A DNA stretch of 64,000 nt. Origin: Elioraea tepidiphila DSM 17972 (GTDB lineage: Bacteria; Pseudomonadota; Alphaproteobacteria; Acetobacterales; Acetobacteraceae). A program made the translations under genes and the position numbers. Shown in pieces: positions 17,659 to 25,214 of the stretch; within the stretch, counting starts at the first letter, position 1; every line of letters starts with the position of its first letter. The notes below the pieces were generated by a model. That model was not told the DNA's origin and did not search any database. It saw nothing but the letters and a program-made list of their open reading frames with translations. The stretch is from positions 43,070 through 107,069 of the forward strand of contig NZ_KB899920.1 of assembly GCF_000378465.1 (NCBI RefSeq), written 5' to 3'.

Positions 17659-18458
17659 CGCACCGAGCGGGACCGGCTCGTCGCGATCGCCCACAGCCCC
17701 ACCGCCAGCATCGGCAGGCTCAGCACCTGGCCCATGGTCAGCCCGCCCGGCAGGAAGCCGAGGAAGGCGTCGGGCTGGCGGAACAGCTCGCCGGTCATGC
17801 GCGCGACCGCGTAGCCCGCGAGGAACAGCCCGCCGAGGAAGCCGCGCCGTGCGCGATACCGCTCCTGGCGTCCGAACCAGGCCATCACCGCGAGCAGCAG
17901 GAGCCCCTCCAGCCCCGCCTGGTAGAGCTGGCTCGGATGGCGCGGCAGCTGATCGGGATCGGTCGGGAACACCATCGCCCAGGGCCCGTCCCACGGCCGC
18001 CCCCAGAGCTCGGCATTGATGAAGTTGGCGAGCCGGCCGAGGAACAGCCCGATCGGTGTCGGCACCGCGACGCGATCGACGAAGGCGAAGAAGTCGATCC
18101 CGCGCCTGCGGCAGAACCAGAGCGTCGCCAGGATCACGCCGAGCATGCCGCCGTGGAAGCTCATCCCGCCCTTCCACACCATCAGCGCCTCCAGCGGGTG
18201 CGCGAGGTAGTAGCCGGGCAGGTAGAACAGCACGTAGCCGAGCCGGCCGCCGAGGATCACGCCGACGACGGCCCAGGTGAGGAAGTCGTCCACCTGCTCG
18301 GGCGTCGCGCAGGCGGGTGGCGCGGCGGCGAGGCGGCGCACCACGCGCCACGCGATCACCAGCCCGACGATGTAGGCGAGCGCGTACCAGCGGATCGCGA
18401 ACGGACCGATCGCGACCAGCACCGGATCGATCATCGGGAACGGCACGATGCCGAGCAT
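17655..18458 (-). CDS. lgt: Prolipoprotein diacylglyceryl transferase
   Basis: This 267-residue, seven-helix inner-membrane enzyme transfers diacylglycerol from phosphatidylglycerol to the lipobox Cys of prolipoproteins. The Lgt signature GRLANFINAELWGR is intact, as are SFHGGMLG with the essential His, and HPSQLY. The ATG at 18458 shares one base with the hldD stop (TGATG). The final helix ends in RSRSVR. Two lipoprotein substrates are encoded in this window (14948-15823 and 41887-42456). Confidence 0.96.
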   Translation of the reverse strand: MLGIVPFPMIDPVLVAIGPFAIRWYALAYIVGLVIAWRVVRRLAAAPPACATPEQVDDFLTWAVVGVILGGRLGYVLFYLPGYYLAHPLEALMVWKGGMSFHGGMLGVILATLWFCRRRGIDFFAFVDRVAVPTPIGLFLGRLANFINAELWGRPWDGPWAMVFPTDPDQLPRHPSQLYQAGLEGLLLLAVMAWFGRQERYRARRGFLGGLFLAGYAVARMTGELFRQPDAFLGFLPGGLTMGQVLSLPMLAVGLWAIATSRSRSVR

Positions 18459-19438
18459 CAGCGATACGGGTCCTCGGCCAGGAGGAAGTCGCGCACATAG
18501 GTCGCGACCCCGTCCTCGAGCGGCGTGAACGTCCGGTCGTAGCCGGCCGCGCGCAGCCGCTCCATCCGCGCCTGGGTGAAGTACTGGTACTGCGCGCGCA
18601 GATGCTCGGGCGTATCGACGAAGCTGATCTCCGGCGCGCGGTTCATCGCCGCGAACACCGCGCGCGCGAGATCGACATAGGTGCGCGCCCTGCCGGTGCC
18701 GACATTGTAGAGGCCGGAGGCGTGCGGGTGGTCGAGCAGCCAGAGCACGACATCGACGCAGTCGCCGACCCAGATGAAGTCGCGCGCCTGGTGCCCGTCG
18801 GGGATGTCGGCGCGGTGGCTGCGGAACAGGGTGGCCGGGTTGCCGGCGGCGATCTCGTCGGCCTTGCGCTTCACCACCGAGATCATCGGCCCCTTGTGGT
18901 ACTCGTTGGGCCCGTAGACGTTGAAGAACTTGAGCCCCGCCCAGTGCGGCGGGCGTGGCCGGCCGCGCGCGATCAGGTCGGCGACGCGCCGGTCGAAGGC
19001 GTGCTTGGACCAGCCGTAGAGATTGAGCGGACGCAGCCGCGCCAGCGCCGCGGGGCTCGCGTCGTCGTCGAACCCGGCCGTCCCGTCGCCGTAGGTCGCG
19101 GCCGAGGAGGCGTAGATCAGCGGCACGGCCTGCGCGGCGCACCACTCCCACAGCGCGAGCGAGAGCGTGATGTTGGTCGCGGCGGTCAGGTCGCCGTCGC
19201 GCTCGGTGGTCGCGGAGATCGCGCCCATGTGCACGATCGCGCGCAGGCGCGGGGCGCGGCCGAGCCAGGCGGCGAGCGCCTCGGGGGCGACCAGCTCGGC
19301 GACCAGGTGCTTCGCCAGGTTGCGCCACTTGCCGTCGCTGCGCAGGCGGTCGCACACGACCACCTCCTCGCCGCGGTCGGCGAGGGCAGCGACGATGTTG
19401 GAGCCGATGAAGCCGGCGCCGCCGGTGACGAGAATCAT
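18458..19438 (-). CDS. hldD: ADP-L-glycero-D-manno-heptose 6-epimerase
   Basis: The 326-residue extended short-chain dehydrogenase has an N-terminal GGAGFIGSN loop, SSAATYG, and the YGWSKHAFD catalytic Tyr/Lys motif. FFNVYGPNEYHKG and QARDFIWV are typical of HldD, which epimerises ADP-heptose for the lipopolysaccharide inner core. It heads the minus-strand run hldD-lgt-midA-pgeF and is divergent from ubiK. The family is clear and the enzyme name is well supported. Confidence 0.93.
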   Translation of the reverse strand: MILVTGGAGFIGSNIVAALADRGEEVVVCDRLRSDGKWRNLAKHLVAELVAPEALAAWLGRAPRLRAIVHMGAISATTERDGDLTAATNITLSLALWEWCAAQAVPLIYASSAATYGDGTAGFDDDASPAALARLRPLNLYGWSKHAFDRRVADLIARGRPRPPHWAGLKFFNVYGPNEYHKGPMISVVKRKADEIAAGNPATLFRSHRADIPDGHQARDFIWVGDCVDVVLWLLDHPHASGLYNVGTGRARTYVDLARAVFAAMNRAPEISFVDTPEHLRAQYQYFTQARMERLRAAGYDRTFTPLEDGVATYVRDFLLAEDPYR

Positions 19439-19517
19439 GCGCTTGCCGGTTGTGGCGGGGTCGCGGCGCTTATAGGGTCCGCGCGGAGGGGCGGCAACGC
19501 CGCGGGACGGAGGGAGC

Positions 19518-19808
19518 ATGCGCGGGAAGCTGGCGGATGACGTGGCGGGAGTGGCGGGCGGCGCGATCTCGGCGCTGGTCGGGCTCCGGCGCGAGGCCGA
19601 GGCGATGGCGCGCTCGGCCGTCGAGGAGATGGTGCGCCGGCTCGAGCTGGTGACGCGCGAGGAGTTCGACGCGCTGCGCGAGATGGCGGCGCGGGCGCGC
19701 GAGGAGAACGGCAGGCTCGCCGCGCGGATCGCGGAGCTGGAGGCGCGGCTGGCGAAGGTGGAGGCGACCCCGGAGGCGCCGCCGGCGGTGGACGGCACCG
19801 CCCCCTGA
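19518..19808 (+). CDS. ubiK: UbiK-family accessory factor (YqiC/BMFP)
   Basis: A 96-residue protein with an amphipathic N-terminal helix and a C-terminal coiled coil, VTREEFDALREMAARAREEN, that matches the BMFP/UbiK family. UbiK helps assemble ubiquinone in proteobacteria by joining UbiJ and lipids. The length is usual for the family, with a short Pro/Ala tail. It is divergent from hldD, 79 bases apart. Confidence 0.88.
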   Translation: MRGKLADDVAGVAGGAISALVGLRREAEAMARSAVEEMVRRLELVTREEFDALREMAARAREENGRLAARIAELEARLAKVEATPEAPPAVDGTAP

Positions 19809-19998
19809 GGCAAGCGTGACAGCGGCGTGAAAACGTGGCCCCGGGCAGGGTTCGCCTTGCAGGAGTGCGATTCGGCTCGGTAGCCTATTCATGGTGTTCG
19901 GGCCGCTCGTTCACACCTAGATGTGGCAAGGGCGCGGAACACCCTCTCCAGGCGGGCGCCGCCTCGGTGCCTGCCGCCGGTACAGGGAGCACGCGGCC

Positions 19999-20502
19999 AT
20001 GGCCGACCGCCTTGCCCTCCGAGACGACTCCACCGCCAATCCGCTGGACCTGCTGGAGCAGATCGTCGCCGCCAATGACTGGCCGTTCGATCGGCGCGGC
20101 GACGATGCGATGGCGGTCGAGGTGCCCGGGAAATGGTGCGACTACACGCTGCACTTCTCCTGGTGCGGCGAGATCAGCGCGATGCATTTCTTCTGCGCCT
20201 TCGACCTGAAGGTGCCCGCGGCGCGCAAGACCCAGGTGCATGAGCTGCTGGCACTCGCGAACGAGAAGCTCTGGCTCGGGCATTTCGGCGTCTGGACCGA
20301 GGAGAACACGCCGGTGTTCCGCCATTCGGTGCTGCTGCGCGGCGCGGGCGGGCTGTCGGTGGAGGCGCTGGAGGACATGGTGGACATCGCGGTGACCGAG
20401 TGCGAGCGCTTCTTTCCGGCGTTCCAGTTCGTGCTCTGGGGCGGCAAGAGCCCGGCCGACGCGCTCGCGGCCGCGATGCTGGAGTGCGCGGGCGAGGCAT
20501 GA
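19999..20502 (+). CDS. YbjN domain-containing protein
   Basis: The 167-residue protein fits the YbjN family (PF10722-like), with NPLDLLEQIVAANDWPFDR, KWCDYTLHFSW, ANEKLWLGHFGVW and RGAGGLSVE. The fold resembles type III secretion chaperones; YbjN affects motility and stress traits in E. coli, but its mechanism is unknown. In relatives it is commonly placed just before proC (recollection); here three minus-strand genes intervene. The ATG at 19999 was preferred over longer in-frame readings from 19921 because the upstream residues are of low complexity. Confidence 0.85.
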   Translation: MADRLALRDDSTANPLDLLEQIVAANDWPFDRRGDDAMAVEVPGKWCDYTLHFSWCGEISAMHFFCAFDLKVPAARKTQVHELLALANEKLWLGHFGVWTEENTPVFRHSVLLRGAGGLSVEALEDMVDIAVTECERFFPAFQFVLWGGKSPADALAAAMLECAGEA

Positions 20503-20529
20503 GCCGCGGGAGGCTGTGACGCCCCCGCT

Positions 20530-20829
20530 CTAGCCTCGCAGGGCAGCAGCCATCGGCATGTCGGCCGGCGGTGGATCGTCGATGTCGTCCGACCAGATGT
20601 GCAGCACCCCCTCGATGCCGTCCGGCCGTTCACGCAGCTTGGCGCGGGCGATCGCTTCGATCCGCGGACCGAGTGCCGCGAAGCACGCGAGCAGCTCGGC
20701 GGGCTTGAAGCGCCGCTGGCCGGCAAGATCCTGCAACGCGCTGCGCGAGATCGCGCAGGCGATCGGACGCCCGCCCTCGACGATCTCGAAGGTGATGCGC
20801 GCGCCATCCCAGCGCGGGTTGCGGGTCAC
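20530..20829 (-). CDS. DUF1488-like small protein
   Basis: A 99-residue protein with ITFEIVEGGRPIACAISRSALQDL near its N-terminus, resembling the DUF1488 family of unknown function; this is recalled by pattern, not by search. It starts with GTG at 20829, sharing GTGA with the stop of the membrane-protein gene upstream, so the two form a coupled pair. It is convergent with the YbjN gene, 27 bases apart. Confidence 0.6.
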   Translation of the reverse strand: MTRNPRWDGARITFEIVEGGRPIACAISRSALQDLAGQRRFKPAELLACFAALGPRIEAIARAKLRERPDGIEGVLHIWSDDIDDPPPADMPMAAALRG

Positions 20830-21170
20830 GCGGTCAGCCGCCGGACGCAGGCCTGGATCGCGTCGCTGTCAGCGGCGGCGGCTCCCGGCATCTTGGCCCA
20901 TTGGCGGGCGAGTTCGTAGCCGCGGTTCCAGTCAAGCCGGCCTGCCTCGGCGCTTGCCGCGCGGGCACGTTCCTCGCAGAACCGTGCCTGCTGCTCGACG
21001 ACTGCGGCATGCACGCGTGAGTCGGACGTGCTGCTGCGCACTTGGTATCCGGCGAAGCTCGACACCAGCGGCCCGAGCATCATGCCGATGCCGAGGGCGT
21101 AAATGACGGGCCGGTTGCGATCCCATCGGTCGCGCAGCCCATTGGTGCGCGGCTTCTCGTTGAGGGCCAT
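20826..21170 (-). CDS. Small single-helix membrane protein of unknown function
   Basis: A 114-residue protein with one membrane helix (about residues 23-42, VIYALGIGMMLGPLVSSFAG), a basic N-terminus and a soluble C-terminal part containing two cysteines. I do not recognise a family. The ATG at 21170 is chosen over an in-frame ATG at 21194 because GGAGG sits five bases before it. It is coupled to the DUF1488-like gene by a GTGA overlap. Confidence 0.6.
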   Translation of the reverse strand: MALNEKPRTNGLRDRWDRNRPVIYALGIGMMLGPLVSSFAGYQVRSSTSDSRVHAAVVEQQARFCEERARAASAEAGRLDWNRGYELARQWAKMPGAAAADSDAIQACVRRLTA

Positions 21171-21340
21171 GTCAGCCTCCATGCGGATGGTCACGGCGTT
21201 CCGCGCCGTGCGGCGTATCGTTCGTTCTTGGGCGCCGGGATCGGAACCGGAGGCGAGCCAGGTCGCGTCAGCCGATCAATGTGAGAGATGGCGATGGCGG
21301 AGCACAATTACATCAGCACGCGCGTGCCGCATTCATGGTC

Positions 21341-21916
21341 TCAGCCGAGCGTGATCCAGAGCACGGCCGCCCCCGAGGCGAAGGCGATAAGCGTCAGGCC
21401 GAGTGCCAGGCAGAGCGCCACGCCGTCCTCCTCCAGATAGGCGAAGGCGAGCAGGATGATCGCGATCCCGTAGGGGATGTTGCTGAGCGGCACGGGGGTC
21501 GCCAGCAGCAGCGCGCCGAGCAGGAGCATGAGCGCGCCGACCAGGCGTTTGGTGGTCTGGAACGGTGTCGGAAAGCGCGGGCGCATCAGCCGTTCCATCA
21601 GGCGGAGTGCCGGCAGGGCGCGCCGGATCAATGCCGCGAGCCGTTGCGTGGGCAGTCCGCGCGCGGCGATGCGTTGCGGAAACACCGGCGCGGTGTGGCC
21701 GCGCAGCATCTGCGAGGCCGGGATGGCCAGCAGCACGCCGGCCGCGATCGCGATCCCCGGCAGCAGGGCAAGCAGGCCGAGCAGCAGCAGGACGAGGCCG
21801 AAGGAGCGCGGGCCGAGCCGCTCGATCAGCCAGCCGAGGCTGACCGAGTTCCCCGGGGCCTCGTGCATCAGGCCCTCCAGCAGGACGGAGGTCGGGACGC
21901 GTGGCACCTCGGCCAT
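21341..21916 (-). CDS. exoD: Exopolysaccharide synthesis ExoD-family membrane protein
   Basis: The 191-residue protein has four to five membrane helices, LLLLGLLALLPGIAIAAGVLL and the motif VPLSNIPYGIAIILLAFAYLEEDG, typical of ExoD (PF06055-like). ExoD of Rhizobium affects exopolysaccharide output and alkali tolerance by an unknown mechanism. It is divergent from proC, from which it is separated by a repeat hairpin (21941-21979). No sugar polymer cluster is nearby. Confidence 0.85.
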   Translation of the reverse strand: MAEVPRVPTSVLLEGLMHEAPGNSVSLGWLIERLGPRSFGLVLLLLGLLALLPGIAIAAGVLLAIPASQMLRGHTAPVFPQRIAARGLPTQRLAALIRRALPALRLMERLMRPRFPTPFQTTKRLVGALMLLLGALLLATPVPLSNIPYGIAIILLAFAYLEEDGVALCLALGLTLIAFASGAAVLWITLG

Positions 21917-21940
21917 GCGCCATTCTAGCGCGGCCCGTTG

Positions 21941-21979
21941 ATGCAGGGGGGTGTGGGGGGACTAGCGTAGTCCCCCCAC
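21941..21979 (+). repeat. Copy A of an intergenic hairpin repeat (partner at 59106-59144)
   Basis: Consists of ATGCAGGGGGGT (21941-21952) followed by a perfect 12-bp stem (21953-21964 with 21968-21979) closed by a GCG loop, with a CCCTGTTTTCC tail. The prefix and the GCG loop are identical in copy B, while three stem pairs differ in a compensated way. It lies between divergent exoD and proC, 19 bases before the proC ATG. Confidence 0.75.
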
Positions 21980-21998
21980 CCCTGTTTTCCTTCTCCGC

Positions 21999-22775
21999 AT
22001 GGACACGATCCTGCTGGTCGGCTGCGGCAAGATGGGCGGTGCGATGCGTGCCGGCTGGCTGGAGGCCGGGCGCGAGGTCGCGGTGGTCGAGCCCGGCCCC
22101 GTGGCGCCGGCGGGCGCGGTCGCCAGCCCCGACGCCCTGCCGGCCGGTCTCCGCCCGGCCGCGGTCGTTCTGGCGGTGAAGCCGCAGGAGGCGGCCAAGG
22201 TGCTGCCCGCCTATGCGCGCTTCGCCGGCTCGGCGGTGTTCCTCTCCATCATGGCCGGCACGACGATCGGCCGGATGCGCGCGCTGCTCGGCGAGGCGGC
22301 GGGGATCGTGCGGGCGATGCCGAACACCCCGGCGGCGGTGCGTCAGGCGATCACGGTGGCCTGCCCCGGCCCCGGCGTGACGGCGCCGCAGCGCGACCTC
22401 TGCACGGATCTGCTCGGCGCGATCGGCGCGGTCGCGTGGGTCGAGGACGAGGCGCTGATGGACCCGGTGACGGCGGTCTCGGGCAGCGGTCCGGCCTATG
22501 TGTTCCTGCTGGCGGAAGCCCTGGAGGCGGCCGGCGTCGCGCAGGGTCTGCCGCCGGCGCTGGCGCGGCGTCTCGCGCGCCAGACCGTGGCCGGATCGGG
22601 CGCGCTGCTGGCGGCGAGTGCGGAGGATGCGGCACAGTTGCGGAAGAACGTGACCAGCCCTGGCGGCACCACGGCGGCGGCGCTCGCGGTGCTGATGGCC
22701 GAGGACGGCGTGCCCGGCCTGATCGCCCGGGCGGTCGAGGCGGCGACGCGCCGGTCGCGCGAACTGGCGGGCTGA
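21999..22775 (+). CDS. proC: Pyrroline-5-carboxylate reductase
   Basis: The 258-residue enzyme reduces pyrroline-5-carboxylate to proline with NAD(P)H. It shows GCGKMGGAM (residues 9-17), RAMPNTPAAV, and the signature DPVTAVSGSGPAYVFLLAEA followed by QLRKNVTSPGGTT. The length is typical. The COQ9-like gene follows after 24 bases. The hairpin repeat directly upstream could influence its expression. Confidence 0.97.
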   Translation: MDTILLVGCGKMGGAMRAGWLEAGREVAVVEPGPVAPAGAVASPDALPAGLRPAAVVLAVKPQEAAKVLPAYARFAGSAVFLSIMAGTTIGRMRALLGEAAGIVRAMPNTPAAVRQAITVACPGPGVTAPQRDLCTDLLGAIGAVAWVEDEALMDPVTAVSGSGPAYVFLLAEALEAAGVAQGLPPALARRLARQTVAGSGALLAASAEDAAQLRKNVTSPGGTTAAALAVLMAEDGVPGLIARAVEAATRRSRELAG

Positions 22776-22799
22776 GGCGCCCGCCCCCATGTGACGGCG

Positions 22800-23474
22800 A
22801 TGGACGGGATCGACGCCTTCGACCGGGACGTGACCGCCGCGCTGATGCGGGTCGCGGCGCGCGAGGGCTGGCGGGGGACGACGCTGCCGAGGATCGCCGC
22901 CGAGGCCGGCACCACGCTCGCCGCGCTGCGCGCCCGGTTCGGTGACCGGGCCGCCATCCTCGACCGCTTCATGGCGGTGATCGACGCGACGGTGCTCGCG
23001 GGCACGGCGCCGGCGAGCGAGGCCGACACACCGAAGGACCGGCTGTTCGACGTGCTGATGCGGCGCTTCGATGCGCTCGCGCCGCACCGCGCCGGGGTGC
23101 TCGCCTGCTGGCAGGCGATGCGCGCCGATCCGGTGGCGCTGGCCTGCCGGGCGCCGGCGGCGCTGACCTCCATGCGCTGGATGCTGGAGGCGGCGGGGAT
23201 CCCGGCCACCGGCCCCCTCGGGATGCTGCGGGCGAAGGGGCTGCTCGCGGTGTGGCTGTCGGTGTTCCGCGCCTGGGAGACCGACGAGACGGCCGATCTC
23301 GCGCCGACCATGGCGGCGCTGGACAAGGCGCTGACGCGGGCCGAGAGCCTGGCCGAGACTCTGGAGCCGCTGCTGGGCGGCAGGCGGCGGGCGGAGCCGC
23401 CGCCCTCCGGGCCCGCGGCCAGCGAGCCCGGGCCGCCGCCCGGGGCGGCGAGCGAGCCGGACACGGTGAAGTGA
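22800..23474 (+). CDS. COQ9-like / TetR-fold protein
   Basis: A 224-residue helical protein whose first 60 residues look like a TetR helix-turn-helix (GWRGTTLPRIAAEAGTTLAALRARFGD), followed by DRLFDVLMRRFDALAPHRAGV. This is typical of the alphaproteobacterial COQ9/TetR-like family found beside proC. COQ9 proteins bind ubiquinone precursors rather than operators, so either a lipid-binding or a regulator role is possible. The C-terminal 30 residues are Pro/Gly/Ala-rich. The start may be this ATG or the in-frame GTG at 22791. Confidence 0.7.
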   Translation: MDGIDAFDRDVTAALMRVAAREGWRGTTLPRIAAEAGTTLAALRARFGDRAAILDRFMAVIDATVLAGTAPASEADTPKDRLFDVLMRRFDALAPHRAGVLACWQAMRADPVALACRAPAALTSMRWMLEAAGIPATGPLGMLRAKGLLAVWLSVFRAWETDETADLAPTMAALDKALTRAESLAETLEPLLGGRRRAEPPPSGPAASEPGPPPGAASEPDTVK

Positions 23475-23480
23475 GCGGTT

Positions 23481-23496
23481 CTGCTGCACTGCACAA
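23481..23496. promoter_or_regulatory. PhaR-like operator before the phasin gene
   Basis: CTGCTGCACTGCACAA contains the symmetrical core TGCACTGCA, in the style of PhaR sites that repress phasin genes until polyhydroxyalkanoate forms (family knowledge). It lies just upstream of the predicted -35. Confidence 0.4.
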
Positions 23497-23502
23497 ATCC
23501 GT

Positions 23503-23532
23503 TTGACCTGCGCATATATGCCGGGCTAAAGC
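23503..23532 (+). promoter_or_regulatory. Candidate phasin promoter
   Basis: TTGACC (23503-23508), an 18-bp spacer and TAAAGC (23527-23532) lie 70 bases upstream of the phasin ATG. The interval is more AT-rich than its surroundings. Confidence 0.45.
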
Positions 23533-23602
23533 CGCGCGCGAGGACGGCATCTCCGCGGGGAACCGTCGCTCCCCCCAAAGCGAAGAACAAGGACGAAGGA
23601 CG

Positions 23603-24034
23603 ATGGCGAAGAAGCCCGAGACCATGTTCGACATGGACGTCACCAAGATGATGGCCGAGTTCAAGCTGCCGCAGGTGGATGTCGAGGCGCTGGTCGCCGC
23701 GCAGCGCAAGAACATCGAGACGCTCTCGACCGCGAACAGGCTCGCCCTCGAGGGCATGCAGGCGGTGGCGAAGCGCAACATGGAGATCATGCAGCAGTCG
23801 CTCGCCGACATGACCGAGGCGATGAAGGCGATCGCCGCCGCGGAGGCGCCGCAGGCCAAGGCCGCCAAGCAGGCCGAGCTGCTGAAGGCGACCTACGAGA
23901 AGGCGATGCAGAACATCCGCGAGTTGCAGGACATGATCCAGAAGATGTCGGGCGACACGCTGACGGTGCTGAACCGCCGCGTCGGCGAGGCGCTCGACGA
24001 GGTGAAGGCGATGATGGAGAAGGCGAAGGGCTGA
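23603..24034 (+). CDS. Phasin family protein
   Basis: A 143-residue, Met/Ala/Lys-rich helical protein with MFDMDVTKMMAEFKLPQVDV at its start and a heptad-like LADMTEAMKAI / ELLKATYEKAMQNIREL core, the pattern of the phasin_2 family. Phasins coat polyhydroxyalkanoate granules. An upstream TGCA-rich operator-like site and a hairpin terminator suggest a single-gene, strongly expressed unit. No pha synthase gene is in the window. Confidence 0.88.
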   Translation: MAKKPETMFDMDVTKMMAEFKLPQVDVEALVAAQRKNIETLSTANRLALEGMQAVAKRNMEIMQQSLADMTEAMKAIAAAEAPQAKAAKQAELLKATYEKAMQNIRELQDMIQKMSGDTLTVLNRRVGEALDEVKAMMEKAKG

Positions 24035-24043
24035 CGCCCCCTC

Positions 24044-24068
24044 GGCTGCCGGGAACGGCCCGGCAGCC
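24044..24068 (+). terminator. Terminator hairpin after the phasin gene
   Basis: A perfect 10-bp stem (24044-24053 with 24059-24068, loop AACGG) begins ten bases past the phasin stop. There is no T-run. Confidence 0.55.
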
Positions 24069-24205
24069 GTGCGTCCGGGCCGTCGCCCGTCACGCTCGCG
24101 GCGGTTGCCACGCCGAACTTCTGCCACTAGGTAACCTTCTGTCCATGCCAAGCGCCGCGTCCGTCCGGGCCGGCGCTTGGCCGCATGTTCCGGGAGGCAC
24201 AACCC

Positions 24206-25213
24206 ATGCTCGTTCGTCGTTCCCTTCTGCTCGCCGGCGCCGCCACGCTCGCCGCGCCCGCGATCGTGCGCGCGCAGCAGGCGCGCAGCTACATCCTCGC
24301 CACCGCCACGATCGGCGGCACCTACTACCCCGTCGGCGTCGCCCTCGCGACGCTGACCAAGGTGCGGCTGCAGGGCGCCAAGGGGATCGACATGTCGGCG
24401 ATCTCGTCGGCCGGGTCGGGCGAGAACATCCGCCTGCTGCGCGAGAACCAGGCGCAGTTCGCGATCCTGCAGGGCCTGTTCGGCCTCTATGCGCGCGACG
24501 GCTCGGGCCCGATCCAGGCCGACGGTCCGCAGCGCAACGTGCGCTCGATCTGCGGCCTCTGGGGCAATGTCGAGCACGTGGTCATCCGCAGGACCTTCGT
24601 GCGGACCGGCACCTTCGACGACATCATGAACCTGCGCGGGCGGCGCTTCTCGATGTCGGCGCGCAACTCGGGGACCGAGCACTCGAACCGCTTCATCTTC
24701 GCCAATTACGGGATCGACCCGAGCACCTTCGAGCTCGTCTATCTCGGCTTCGGCCCCTCGGTCGAGGCGCTGCTCGCGGGGCAGATCGACGGCGCGAATC
24801 CCGGCGGCGGCGTGCCGGTGGCGGCGATCACGCAGCTCTTCGCGCGCGCGGCGAACGACTTCCAGATCCTGGAGTTCACCGACGAGCAGGCGAAGAAGGC
24901 CGATGGCGGCACGGGGCTCTACGTGCCCTTCACGATCCCCGCCAACAGCTACCCGAACCAGCCGAACCCGATCCGCACGATCGTCCAGCCGAACTTCCTC
25001 GCCTGCAACGCGAACGTGCCGGACGACGACGTCTACGAGATCACCAAGGCGATCTTCGAGAACCTGCCCTTCCTGCACGGCATCCACGCGGCGACGCGCG
25101 AGATCAAGCTGGAGACCGCGCTCGACGGCATGGTGAACCCGGTGCACCCGGGCGCGGCGCGGTACTACGCCGAGAAGGGGATCACGATCCCCGAGCGGCT
25201 GCGCGCCGCCTGA
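24206..25213 (+). CDS. TAXI-family TRAP transporter solute-binding protein
   Basis: A 335-residue periplasmic receptor with a signal peptide ending APAIVRA-QQ near residue 23, then YILATATIGGTYYPVG, the TAXI hallmark. SSAGSGENIRLLRENQAQFAI, RRFSMSARNSGTEH and a C-terminal MVNPVHPGAARYYAEKGI complete the family pattern. The ATG at 24206 is chosen because GGGAGG precedes it and the signal peptide starts there. It feeds the fused permease directly downstream. The ligand is unknown; TAXI receptors often bind glutamate or C4-C5 acids. Confidence 0.92.
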   Translation: MLVRRSLLLAGAATLAAPAIVRAQQARSYILATATIGGTYYPVGVALATLTKVRLQGAKGIDMSAISSAGSGENIRLLRENQAQFAILQGLFGLYARDGSGPIQADGPQRNVRSICGLWGNVEHVVIRRTFVRTGTFDDIMNLRGRRFSMSARNSGTEHSNRFIFANYGIDPSTFELVYLGFGPSVEALLAGQIDGANPGGGVPVAAITQLFARAANDFQILEFTDEQAKKADGGTGLYVPFTIPANSYPNQPNPIRTIVQPNFLACNANVPDDDVYEITKAIFENLPFLHGIHAATREIKLETALDGMVNPVHPGAARYYAEKGITIPERLRAA

Positions 25214-25214
25214 C

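Noticed and set aside
21953-21990. Hairpin copy A with its TTTT tail as a terminator for an upstream plus-strand gene
   Set aside because: No plus-strand gene ends upstream of it; exoD is divergent, so a leader or repeat role is more likely.
23395-23470. Pro/Gly-rich end of the COQ9-like gene as a separate repeat element
   Set aside because: The runs are simple GC-rich coding repeats in frame and continue the protein without a break.
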